From NCBI GenBank assembly GCA_013153635.1, contig JAADDZ010000005.1, forward strand, positions 1 to 23,954: a stretch of 23,954 bases of DNA, given 5' to 3'. The notes under the pieces are model-generated. The model was not told where the DNA came from. It did not search any database and saw only the letters and a list, made by a program, of their open reading frames with translations. How positions within the stretch are numbered: position 1 is the stretch's first letter; every line of letters begins with the position of its first letter. Origin of the DNA: Aquificota bacterium (GTDB taxonomy: Bacteria; Aquificota; Aquificia; Aquificales; Hydrogenothermaceae). The translations under genes and the position numbers were made by a program. Positions 13,992 through 21,746 of this stretch are shown piece by piece.

Positions 13992-16867
13992 ATTTTGGTT
14001 TTTAGAGTTATCTCTTTTTTACCTCTTAATACCTTTATTTTTAACTGTTCTCCTGTTTTTACAAAGAACAGCTCTACCTTTAGGTCGTGGAGGGTTTTTA
14101 TTCTAGAGCCGTTAACTTCTAGTATGATGTCTCCTTTTTTTATTCCTAGTTTTTGGGCTAGGCTGTTTTTGACAATATCTATAACTTTTAATCCTTTTTC
14201 TGTTTCTTTTATATAAACGCCTAGCTTTAGTAATTTTTTCCCTTCTAACTCTTGGGGATACAGAACAAAATCTCCTATCTCTTTGTCTAGCTTTTCATCG
14301 TTGAGTATGATTTTGTAGCTGAACTTATTTCTCCTATAACATCTACTTGGAATCCCAAATCCGTACTTTATGTGTCCATTTCCTACAAGGACTACCATCT
14401 TGTATTTTGGGTTTTTCTTTAGAAAACTGTCTATCGTCTCTGCCATCGTTTCGTCCCATAGGATTTGAGACTGGAAAAAATGCTCAAAATTTTTATCTGT
14501 TTTATGCATACCAAATATCTTTTTTAAGATGTTTCTGTACTTTGTGTTAGAGAAATCCATCTGGGTTGGTATTTTCTCTCTTTCTTCCAAAGTTAAACTT
14601 TCAAGACCTTCTTTTGAAACTTTTTTAAGTATTTCTGTCTCTATATTGAGAGCTATTACAGGAATCTTATGTTTTTTTGCAAAATCTAATATAGGTTTGT
14701 ACAGATTGTAGTCATATCCCCATCTCTTAAAATATTCTGTTTTCTTTAAGAACTCTTTTTCTGTGATTTCTCCGTTTATGTATCTGTCTAAGATTGGTTG
14801 AAATTTCCTTTGGAACATTTCCATTCCTATGGATACTTTTTTGTAACTTTTGTACACACCTTTAATGACATTTAGTTGAACAATGTGATGAGAAAAATTT
14901 GTATGCTGTTCTCCAACATAGATTATTTTTGTATCAGATACATCGTCTATGACTTCTTTTATATCTACTGTGTTTTTAACTGGTACACCTTTTGTTATCT
15001 CTCTAACAGAGTAGTTCTGCCCTCTTTGAGAAGACAGCTGACCTTTTTTGATAGTTTTTCCATTTTTAACATAGATGTAAGAATACATTCCATAATGTTT
15101 CAGTTTGTAAAAACTTTTGTCAATTTCTTCTTTTGAAGAAGAATGTATAAGACAGGATACTTTTTTATAATTAAAAGGATTTTCATAGGTGAAAACTGAT
15201 AAGCCTTCTTTATCAAAGGAAACACTAGCAAAGAACCTTTTTATAAAAGGATTATCTTTGTCCAAGACAATCAAATCTCTTTTTAGGTCTTTTGGTTTTA
15301 CTTCTTGTGGTGAGAGAACTTTTGTTTTTTTGTTTGAAAACATACGAATGAGAGTTTTATATTTTTTTTCATTATGCTTTTCTACAATAATAGTTAATTC
15401 CTTAGAGCCTAAAATATTTGCGATGATAGGTACTTTTTCTTCTTTTTTTAATACTCTAAAGAGGTCATAATTTTTGTCCAAGTTTATATTTAAAGGTTCA
15501 TCTTCTAGATATATGTCTATATTTTTCTTTTCTTCGTATATATCTGTGCTGTGTTTATACTCTTTAAAAACAGTATTAATAAAAAAGTATATTTTTGACC
15601 TTGTCCTATCTTTTTTCTGTTTTAGTTCAAAAGAAAGATGGAACTTACCGTCCTCTACTAAGGTAGATATATTTTCTACTTCAATATCTGGCGTCTTAGT
15701 AGAGTAAACCCATTGGTCAAAGAACCATTTTAGATTTTTTTGGGTTATCTTTTCGTATACCTTTTCTATATCCTTCCAAGAGACCTCTTTGAAAGGGTAT
15801 TTTTTTATTAGTGTTCGTAGACCTCTATAAAAATTCTCTTCACCTATCTGATTTTTTAACATATGGAATATAAACATAACTTTTCCATATCCGATAGCTT
15901 CAGATATGTTATCTGTTTTGTATCTAAATTTGAAAACAGGGTACTCATCTTCTTTACTAACGAAAGCTTCGTATTTTAGAAGAGTATTTTTTCTGTATTT
16001 CCACCCTTGAGATTTTTTTTCATAAAAATAATGGTCTGATAGATAAGTCGTTAAACCTTCTGCCCAGTTTCCTTTATCAAAATCTATATACACATAATTT
16101 CCAAACCATTGATGCAAAAGCTCATGTCTCAAGGATTGTTTTATGATAAAAGGGTACTTTATGAGTTTGTCTCCTATAAGAGTAAAGGTTGGCATTGAAT
16201 AGCCAGTTTGGAAAAAATTTTCCACAACGGCAAACCTTTTATAAGGGTAAGAAGTGATTAAACTCTCGTACTCCCTTATGTAGCTTTCTAAAGCTTTTAG
16301 ATAGGTTGGTGCAAAAGATGCATCTTTTTTCAGAAAGAAAGTTTCTAAAGAAATATCTTTGTACTTTGTACTTTGTACAACAAAATCTGTAGAGGCAATC
16401 AAATGAACCTTATCCACAGGATACGGAAATATAAAATTAAATGTAGTTTGGTTTTCTTTTTTTTGTTTTTTTATCTGTTCTGCTTCAGATACAGCTACAA
16501 ATCCAGAAGGTAGAGAAGCTGAAAAATTATAAATCGCATATCTATTAGGAATTGGATACCAACCTTCCATAAGGTATATAAACTTATCCCCAATAAAATT
16601 TGGACTGTCCTTTTTAGGAGTGTAACTGTACTCTAATACAAAAGGTTTTCCCCTTCGTAATAGAACATTTATATAGTCTCTATCTTTTCTATGTTTTAGA
16701 TTTAGATGTTTAGTGTAAAAAGTAACAAATTGATTTCTATCAGATATGACTTTTATCTTTCCTTTTAATACGCCCTTTTCTATTTGGACAAAAAGATTAT
16801 ATTTTATCTGTGCAAAAACTTCAGAAAATATTAATATAAAAAAAAGTGATAAAATTAACTTTCCCAC
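13988..16867 (-). CDS. Exported M1-like metallopeptidase + ChaN/TIKI-like domain + PDZ fusion
   Basis: A 959-residue protein with a signal peptide (1-19). Residues about 20-395 form an M1 (gluzincin) peptidase-like unit. It has HELLH (248-252), third ligand E270 in NWAEGLTTY, and a candidate catalytic Tyr Y327. The spacing is HExxH-x17-E, one shorter than the M1 norm. The aminopeptidase GAMEN motif is replaced by GYSMP (222-226), so aminopeptidase activity is doubtful. Residues about 396-630 are an unassigned linker. Residues about 631-870 resemble the ChaN/DUF399/TIKI superfamily: GEQH (652-655), GMEM (681-684) and GNGH (829-832), i.e. two GxxH motifs plus a Glu, the TIKI metal-site pattern. 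Residues 879-959 are a PDZ domain (LGIKKGDIILEVNG). The start is GTG, with AGGAG 6 nt upstream and TATAAT at 16880-16885 (reverse). It is divergent from smpB. Periplasmic protein quality control, or heme/metal handling, are both plausible. Confidence 0.85.
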   Translation of the reverse strand: MGKLILSLFFILIFSEVFAQIKYNLFVQIEKGVLKGKIKVISDRNQFVTFYTKHLNLKHRKDRDYINVLLRRGKPFVLEYSYTPKKDSPNFIGDKFIYLMEGWYPIPNRYAIYNFSASLPSGFVAVSEAEQIKKQKKENQTTFNFIFPYPVDKVHLIASTDFVVQSTKYKDISLETFFLKKDASFAPTYLKALESYIREYESLITSYPYKRFAVVENFFQTGYSMPTFTLIGDKLIKYPFIIKQSLRHELLHQWFGNYVYIDFDKGNWAEGLTTYLSDHYFYEKKSQGWKYRKNTLLKYEAFVSKEDEYPVFKFRYKTDNISEAIGYGKVMFIFHMLKNQIGEENFYRGLRTLIKKYPFKEVSWKDIEKVYEKITQKNLKWFFDQWVYSTKTPDIEVENISTLVEDGKFHLSFELKQKKDRTRSKIYFFINTVFKEYKHSTDIYEEKKNIDIYLEDEPLNINLDKNYDLFRVLKKEEKVPIIANILGSKELTIIVEKHNEKKYKTLIRMFSNKKTKVLSPQEVKPKDLKRDLIVLDKDNPFIKRFFASVSFDKEGLSVFTYENPFNYKKVSCLIHSSSKEEIDKSFYKLKHYGMYSYIYVKNGKTIKKGQLSSQRGQNYSVREITKGVPVKNTVDIKEVIDDVSDTKIIYVGEQHTNFSHHIVQLNVIKGVYKSYKKVSIGMEMFQRKFQPILDRYINGEITEKEFLKKTEYFKRWGYDYNLYKPILDFAKKHKIPVIALNIETEILKKVSKEGLESLTLEEREKIPTQMDFSNTKYRNILKKIFGMHKTDKNFEHFFQSQILWDETMAETIDSFLKKNPKYKMVVLVGNGHIKYGFGIPSRCYRRNKFSYKIILNDEKLDKEIGDFVLYPQELEGKKLLKLGVYIKETEKGLKVIDIVKNSLAQKLGIKKGDIILEVNGSRIKTLHDLKVELFFVKTGEQLKIKVLRGKKEITLKTKI

Positions 16868-16879
16868 AAGATACTCCTA

Positions 16880-16885
16880 ATTATA
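16880..16885 (-). promoter_or_regulatory. -10 element of the M1-TIKI-PDZ gene
   Basis: A perfect TATAAT on the reverse strand lies 13 bp upstream of the GTG start. The matching -35 position (16903-16908) falls inside the 21-bp palindrome and is not consensus. Confidence 0.45.
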
Positions 16886-16894
16886 TTAAATTTA

Positions 16895-16915
16895 TTGTTT
16901 AATATTATTAAACAA
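16895..16915. promoter_or_regulatory. Perfect inverted repeat, candidate operator between smpB and the M1-TIKI-PDZ gene
   Basis: The arms TTGTTTAAT and ATTAAACAA are exact reverse complements, 9 bp each, around a 3-bp centre. They lie in the 62-bp divergent gap. The palindrome covers the predicted -35 position of the leftward gene and a TATTAT (-10-like, 16903-16908) of smpB. A dimeric repressor bound here would affect both genes. The AT-richness of the gap lowers confidence. Confidence 0.45.
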
Positions 16916-16929
16916 AAAGGTGAAAGTAA

Positions 16930-17388
16930 ATGGGAATAAAAATTATTGCCACGAATAAACCTGCTTACCATAACTATCAGATAATAGAGACGTACGAAGC
17001 AGGTTTATCATTAAAAGGGACTGAAGTAAAATCCCTAAGAGAAGGAGGTTGTAACCTAAAAGATTCTTATGTGAGGATAGATAATGCAGAAGCATACCTA
17101 TATAACTGCTATATCCCTCCATATAAACCAGCTGGAAAAATTCAGCACGACCCATATAGGAAAAGAAAACTACTCCTACACAAAAAAGAGATATTAAAAC
17201 TAATGGGAAAAGTACAAGAAAAGGGGCTGACAATAATCCCTACAAAAGCCTACTTTAAAAATGGAAAAGCAAAGTTAGAAATAGCGTTAGCAAGAGGAAA
17301 AGCTAAATATGAAAAAAGACAAGCGATAAAAGAAAGAGAGCTAAAAAAAGAGCTTTCAAAAAAATTCAAAGGTAAAATAAAATTATAA
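16930..17388 (+). CDS. smpB: SmpB, tmRNA-binding protein
   Basis: A 152-residue cytoplasmic partner of tmRNA in trans-translation, the rescue of stalled ribosomes. It has the family layout: an N-terminal barrel with ETYEAGLSLKGTEVKSLREG, then NLKDSYVRI and the HDPYRKRKLLLHKKEI segment. The C-terminal tail (KYEKRQAIKERELKKELSKK) is highly basic and enters the decoding centre. AGGTGA precedes the ATG at good spacing. It is divergent from the large peptidase fusion and shares its 62-bp promoter gap. No tmRNA gene (ssrA) was seen in the window. Confidence 0.95.
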   Translation: MGIKIIATNKPAYHNYQIIETYEAGLSLKGTEVKSLREGGCNLKDSYVRIDNAEAYLYNCYIPPYKPAGKIQHDPYRKRKLLLHKKEILKLMGKVQEKGLTIIPTKAYFKNGKAKLEIALARGKAKYEKRQAIKERELKKELSKKFKGKIKL

Positions 17389-17483
17389 AACTGCGAAAAA
17401 GATTAGTAAATCTGACACAGATTATAAACAAAAAATACAAAATTAGATAAATTTTTTATAAATTCTTTAAAGGGGAAGTAAAA

Positions 17484-17729
17484 ATGAACATAAAAGAGAT
17501 AAAAGAACTAGCAAAAAAATTTACTCCAGAGCAGTTAGAAAACTGCATACTCCAAACGATAAACAAAGGAGAAAATGAATGCGAAATATCAGGAGACATT
17601 ATGGAAGTAGTTAACACCTTAGCAAAAGCTCAAACAGTAAGAGAACTCATGGAGCAAGGAATGAGTGAGATGGAAGCGATAAGAGAATTAGCAAAAAGAA
17701 TAAGGAAAGTACAGGGAGTAGAAAAATGA
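17484..17729 (+). CDS. Conserved-looking small helical protein of unknown function
   Basis: An 81-residue soluble protein that I cannot assign to a named family. It opens MNIKEIKELAKKFTPEQLENC and contains two cysteines (about 26 and 33). A long amphipathic helical stretch follows, ending in a repeated-looking pattern REL-MEQGMSEMEAIRELAKRIR, as in small regulatory or scaffold proteins. There is no signal peptide, membrane segment or DNA-binding motif. The ATG has a strong AGGGGAAG ribosome site. It is translationally coupled to the TPR gene by an ATGA overlap (17726-17729), so the two products probably act together or are needed in proportion. A 95-bp gap separates it from smpB. Confidence 0.8.
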   Translation: MNIKEIKELAKKFTPEQLENCILQTINKGENECEISGDIMEVVNTLAKAQTVRELMEQGMSEMEAIRELAKRIRKVQGVEK

Positions 17730-18700
17730 GCATCATCTTTGACAATCTAAAAAAAGTAAAAAAGAAACAACCCTCTACAAGTGTATACCCTATAATCAGT
17801 GTAAAAAAGAAAAAGAACATGGGTTTGTTCGTGATTATAGCTATTGGCACAATACTTATTGTGGGTATAGCAGGGTTTTTTGTCTTTCTGCCTATAGAAA
17901 AAAATCAAAAAATCATCTCAAACCCAACTGCGACAAAACCTGTCCAAAAACCAGTTCCAAAAACAAAAAAAGAAGAAAACCCAATTAGCTACAGTAGAAC
18001 GACCCTCCCTTCTTCAGAAATAGAGCCACAAGATTACTCCCAGCAAAAATCAGCTGAAAAAAGCACCTCAAAAAATCAGCTAACCGCAGGAGGGAACTCT
18101 GTAAAACCCACAAAAGAAAGTAAAAAAGTATCCCTAGACATAGAAAGAGAATTTAAAAGCTACCTTATAAAAGGAGACGAAGCTTACCTACAAGGAGATA
18201 TAAACAAAGCTATTCTTATGTATGAAAAAGCTCTAAAAATAAAAGAAGACATACCCACGTACATGACACTCCTTTCTATATATGCTTCAGCAGGAAACAT
18301 AAAAAAGATAGAGCAGATACTAAAATATCCAGACCTATACCCATGGTTAGATGAAGACATTGTAGCGATAACTATCAAAACTCTTGCAGAAAGTAACTAT
18401 AAAGGAAACATAAAAAGTTTAGAAAAAATCGCCCTAGAATACGACAAAACCGGAAGAGTTCATGAAGCTCTTGGGTATTTTTACGAAAGAAGAAAACAGA
18501 TGGCTTTAGCACTACACCACTACAAGGAAGCCTACAAAAAAAATCCCCAAGACCCAGAGATAGCTTTTAAATTTGCTCTAATACTCCAAAAGACTGGAGA
18601 CAAAACAGGAGCTAAAAACATATACCAGAAAATACTAACTATGGACATAGAACCTAGCCTTGAAAAGAAAATAAAAGCGATACTAAAAAAGATGGGTTGA
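17726..18700 (+). CDS. Membrane-anchored TPR protein
   Basis: A 324-residue single-pass protein. It has a short basic cytoplasmic tail (1-31, rich in Lys), a transmembrane helix (about 33-55), and a Pro/Lys/Ser/Gln-rich flexible linker (about 58-135). The C-terminal half consists of TPR-like helix pairs: YLIKGDEAYLQGDINKAILMYEKAL at 146-170, and further repeats around 242-305 such as EALGYFYERRKQMALALHHYKEAY. The architecture (cytoplasmic tail, one helix, TPR array outside) resembles pilus, secretion or cell-envelope scaffold proteins; the partner is unknown. It overlaps the 81-residue gene by 4 bp and ends 3 bp before pcrA, so the three probably form one transcript. The TPR assignment is by pattern only. 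Confidence 0.8.
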   Translation: MSIIFDNLKKVKKKQPSTSVYPIISVKKKKNMGLFVIIAIGTILIVGIAGFFVFLPIEKNQKIISNPTATKPVQKPVPKTKKEENPISYSRTTLPSSEIEPQDYSQQKSAEKSTSKNQLTAGGNSVKPTKESKKVSLDIEREFKSYLIKGDEAYLQGDINKAILMYEKALKIKEDIPTYMTLLSIYASAGNIKKIEQILKYPDLYPWLDEDIVAITIKTLAESNYKGNIKSLEKIALEYDKTGRVHEALGYFYERRKQMALALHHYKEAYKKNPQDPEIAFKFALILQKTGDKTGAKNIYQKILTMDIEPSLEKKIKAILKKMG

Positions 18701-18703
18701 GTA

Positions 18704-20779
18704 ATGTCAGTTTTAGAAAACTTAAACGAAAAACAGAAAGAAGCAGTTTTACACACACAGACACCCCTTCTGGTACTAGCAGGAGCCGGTTCAGGTAAAA
18801 CAAGAGTAATAACTCACAAAATTACTTATCTAATAAATGAAAAACATATCCCCCTAGATAAGATACTAGCGATAACGTTTACAAACAAAGCCGCCCAAGA
18901 GATGAAACAGAGAATAAAAAAGACCCTATCTCTAGAAAAAGAACCCCAATGGATTTCAACTTTTCATAGCCTTTGTGTGAAAATATTACGCCAAGAAGCC
19001 CAAAACATAGGATTAGATAAAAACTTTGTGATATACGATGAAGAAGACAGCAAAAAAACCCTCAAAGATATACTAAAAGAGTTGAACCTTGACTTAGAAA
19101 CTTACAAACCAGAAAAGACCAAAAGTATAATCTCCTCTATAAAACAAGACATGGACGAATCTATACTTGAGTTCTACGAATTTACCATGCCTCACATAAG
19201 ACAAATATACCAAAAATACCAAGATACCCTAAAACAGAATAACGCAGTAGATTTTGATGATTTACTTTTGCTTACAGTAGAGCTTTTTCTAAAAAACAGA
19301 GAAATACTACACAAATGGCAGTCAAAATTTGATTATATATTAGTAGACGAATACCAAGACACAAACAAAATCCAGCACAAACTACTAAAACTCCTCACAG
19401 GAGATAGAACCTGTATCACAGTAGTAGGAGACCCTCAACAATGCATATACACATGGAGAGGAGCAAACCCAAATAACATACTAGAGTTTGAAAAAGACTT
19501 TCCTAACACAAAGATAATAAAGTTAGAGAAAAACTACCGTTCCACAACCCAGATACTACAGACAGCAAACAAAATAATATCGAACTCAAAAGGAAAATGG
19601 AAAGAAAAAGTCCTAAAACTTTGGACAGAAAACAAAGAAGGAGAAAAAGTAAAGTTAGCAGTTTTATCCACAGACAAAAAAGAAAGTGAGTTTATAGCAA
19701 GAAAAATAAAAGATTATAAATCCCAAGGATACCTTTATTCAGATATGACAGTCCTAATAAGAATGTCTTTCTTAACAAGGAATATAGAAGAAGCTCTTTT
19801 AAGAGCAGACATTCCTTATCAGATAATAGGTGGTGTAAAATTCTATGAAAGAGCAGAGATAAAGGACATATTAGCCTATCTAAAAATTTCTCTTAACCCA
19901 AAAGATACCCAAGCATTTAAAAGAATAATAAACCTACCCCCTAGAGGTATAGGTCAAAAAACGATAGATAAGATAAAGCAGTATTACAAAACAGACTGGA
20001 TTCAAGCTGTTTATGACGCCTACGATGAATTTTCTAATAAAGTAAAATTAGGACTCCAGTCCTTCCTTGAACTAGTTCAATACGTACAAAAGTATGCAAA
20101 CCAGCAACCAGCACAAACAGCCAAATACATATACGATGCGATAGATTACGAAAATTATCTCCAAAACAAATATACAAACGATTGGGAAGACAGAGTAGCC
20201 AACATAAAAGAGTTATTCAATGCTCTACAAGAAGTAGAAAAATCTGGAAAAACATTAACCCAATTTTTAGAGGAAAGCTCCCTATCCCAAGCTCAAGACA
20301 ACCTAGAAAACACAAACACTGTCAAAATTATGACAATCCATGCCTCAAAAGGATTAGAATTTCCGATAGTATTTATAGCTGGATTAGAAGAAGGGATATT
20401 TCCAAGTGGTAGAGCTTTCGAAGATATTGAACAGATGGAAGAAGAGAGAAGACTATTCTATGTAGCGGTAACAAGAGCAAAAGAAAAAGTATATCTTACC
20501 TACGCAAAACAAAGGTCATCTTTTGGAAACAGATTCCAAGAAACAAAACAGTCAAGATTCATAAAAGAGATAAAAGAAGAGCTAGAAATACTTGGTAAAA
20601 AAAGACCTCCGAAAACACAAAAGAAAGTTATATCAGACGAACTAAGAATAGGACAGTTAGTAAGTCATGAGCTTTTCGGAAAAGGAGTAATAAAATCTAT
20701 CAACGATAATAGAGTTACTGTAATATTTGAAAAAGAAGGAGAAAAAACCCTAAAAAAAGGGTTTCTCAAAGGGTTATGA
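18704..20779 (+). CDS. pcrA: UvrD/PcrA-type superfamily 1A DNA helicase
   Basis: A 691-residue 3'-5' DNA helicase for repair and replication-fork maintenance. Motifs visible: Q-motif region LNEKQKEAV (7-15), Walker A AGAGSGKT (26-33), Ia AITFTNKAAQEM (56-67), motif II DEYQDT (215-220), motif III VGDPQQCIYTWRGA (241-254), IV NYRS (277-280), then V MTIHASKGLEF and VI VAVTRAKEK. The C-terminus ends with the PcrA/UvrD Tudor-like RNA-polymerase-interacting segment (LRIGQLVSHELFGKGVI to KGFLKGL). The length and that tail favour PcrA/UvrD over Rep. It begins 3 bp after the TPR gene. Its last 6 bases overlap the convergent sigma-factor gene. Confidence 0.94.
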   Translation: MSVLENLNEKQKEAVLHTQTPLLVLAGAGSGKTRVITHKITYLINEKHIPLDKILAITFTNKAAQEMKQRIKKTLSLEKEPQWISTFHSLCVKILRQEAQNIGLDKNFVIYDEEDSKKTLKDILKELNLDLETYKPEKTKSIISSIKQDMDESILEFYEFTMPHIRQIYQKYQDTLKQNNAVDFDDLLLLTVELFLKNREILHKWQSKFDYILVDEYQDTNKIQHKLLKLLTGDRTCITVVGDPQQCIYTWRGANPNNILEFEKDFPNTKIIKLEKNYRSTTQILQTANKIISNSKGKWKEKVLKLWTENKEGEKVKLAVLSTDKKESEFIARKIKDYKSQGYLYSDMTVLIRMSFLTRNIEEALLRADIPYQIIGGVKFYERAEIKDILAYLKISLNPKDTQAFKRIINLPPRGIGQKTIDKIKQYYKTDWIQAVYDAYDEFSNKVKLGLQSFLELVQYVQKYANQQPAQTAKYIYDAIDYENYLQNKYTNDWEDRVANIKELFNALQEVEKSGKTLTQFLEESSLSQAQDNLENTNTVKIMTIHASKGLEFPIVFIAGLEEGIFPSGRAFEDIEQMEEERRLFYVAVTRAKEKVYLTYAKQRSSFGNRFQETKQSRFIKEIKEELEILGKKRPPKTQKKVISDELRIGQLVSHELFGKGVIKSINDNRVTVIFEKEGEKTLKKGFLKGL
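20742..20764 (-). terminator. Possible intrinsic terminator of the sigma-factor gene, inside the pcrA 3' end
   Basis: On the reverse strand, AAACCC and GGGTTT form a 6-bp stem (20745-20750 with 20759-20764) around an 8-nt T-rich loop, and more T residues follow (20742-20744). It lies 10 bp beyond the sigma-factor stop codon. The stem is short and the T-run brief, so termination would be modest. On the + strand no T-run follows. Confidence 0.35.
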
Positions 20780-21619
20780 TAAAAAATCTTTAAGATGTCT
20801 TTTCATAGCAAGAACTCTTAGCTTTTTCAAAGCCCTTTGTTCTATCTGCCTAACTCTTTCTCTAGATATACCTAACAGTTCACCTACTTCAGTTAGAGTT
20901 TTAGGCTCTTCTCCGCCTAAACCAAATCTATGTTTGATGATAGCTTTTTCCCTCTCATCAAGAGCGTTAAGCAAAGAACCTAATTCCTTCTTTAAAGACT
21001 CTTCAACTATTTCTTTCTCAACATCTTCAGTACCTTTTTTAGATAGAACATCTAACAGTGTTAAGTCTTCTCCTTCTTGACCAAGAGGCATATCAAGAGA
21101 ATAAGGCATTCTTACCACCTGAAGAGCGTTCTTAACTTTTTTTACACTAGCACCTACCTGTTTTGCTATCTCTTCAAGGGTAGGTTCTCTGTCTAGCTCT
21201 TCTTTTAGTTTTTCATAAGTGTCTTTCACTTTGCTTATAAATAAAGATTCCTTCACAGGAATCCTTACTGCTCCAGTTTGCTGGAAAATAGTTTGCATGA
21301 TAGCCTGTCTTATCCACCAAACAGCATAGGATATAAACTTTACCTCTTTGTCAGGGTCAAACCTTTTTGCCGCTTCTATTAGTCCAAGATTACCAGCGGC
21401 TATAAGGTCTGTCAAAGGAACACCCCAACCCATAAAGTTTTTTGCTACATTTACAACGAATCTAAGGTTTCCTTCCACCAATTTTTTTAAAGCTTCTTTA
21501 TCTCCTTTTTTTGCTTTAATTGCCAGCTCTTTTTCCTCTTCTGGGGATAAAAGAGGGTGTTTTGCCATCTGTTGTATATATAGATTTAATGTAGTTTGGT
21601 CTTTTTCAGGATTTGCCAT
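20774..21619 (-). CDS. Group 2 sigma-70 family sigma factor
   Basis: A 281-residue RNA polymerase sigma subunit lacking region 1.1 and the non-conserved region. It has region 1.2-like YIQQMAKHPLLSPEEE (14-29), region 2 with DLIAAGNLGLIEAAKRFDP (71-89) and the -10-recognising YAVWWIRQAI (98-107), region 3 around 138-200, and region 4.2 with RERVRQIEQRALKKL (253-267). It is closer to RpoD/SigA group 2 than to RpoH or FliA, and is probably an accessory sigma rather than the essential one. GAGGTGA is a strong ribosome site at the chosen ATG. Upstream there is an FNR-type box and a -10-like TATTAT, suggesting control by a CRP/FNR-family regulator. It converges with pcrA, overlapping it by 6 bp, and lies downstream of aspS. 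Confidence 0.9.
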   Translation of the reverse strand: MANPEKDQTTLNLYIQQMAKHPLLSPEEEKELAIKAKKGDKEALKKLVEGNLRFVVNVAKNFMGWGVPLTDLIAAGNLGLIEAAKRFDPDKEVKFISYAVWWIRQAIMQTIFQQTGAVRIPVKESLFISKVKDTYEKLKEELDREPTLEEIAKQVGASVKKVKNALQVVRMPYSLDMPLGQEGEDLTLLDVLSKKGTEDVEKEIVEESLKKELGSLLNALDEREKAIIKHRFGLGGEEPKTLTEVGELLGISRERVRQIEQRALKKLRVLAMKRHLKDFLS

Positions 21620-21651
21620 AGCCTCACCTCATTATTAAAATTGGCAGTTAA

Positions 21652-21657
21652 ATAATA
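21652..21657 (-). promoter_or_regulatory. -10 element of the sigma-factor gene
   Basis: TATTAT on the reverse strand (5/6 match), with a predicted start near 21645 and a leader of about 26 nt holding GAGGTGA. No good -35 is present at normal spacing, which fits an activator-dependent (class II) promoter. Confidence 0.4.
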
Positions 21658-21678
21658 ACCATTACTAATAAAAAGTCT

Positions 21679-21692
21679 ATGATTTAAATCAA
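21679..21692 (-). promoter_or_regulatory. FNR/CRP-family box upstream of the sigma-factor gene
   Basis: The reverse strand reads TTGAT-TTAA-ATCAT, matching the FNR consensus TTGAT-N4-ATCAA in nine of ten fixed positions. Its core is a perfect 12-bp palindrome (21680-21691). The centre is about 40.5 bp upstream of the start predicted from TATTAT (21652-21657), almost exactly the class II activator position (-41.5). A second 12-bp palindrome, TAATTTAAATTA, is centred 23 bp further upstream. Confidence 0.5.
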
Positions 21693-21746
21693 GATTAACC
21701 CATAATTTAAATTAATTCCAGTTTTTTTAAAATGCAAATTTTGCTA

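Noticed and set aside
16881-16891. TTATATTAAAT resembling one arm of a dif (XerD) site
   Set aside because: The other arm has no match to the XerC half (upstream bases read ACAAGATACTC), so this is most likely chance in AT-rich DNA.
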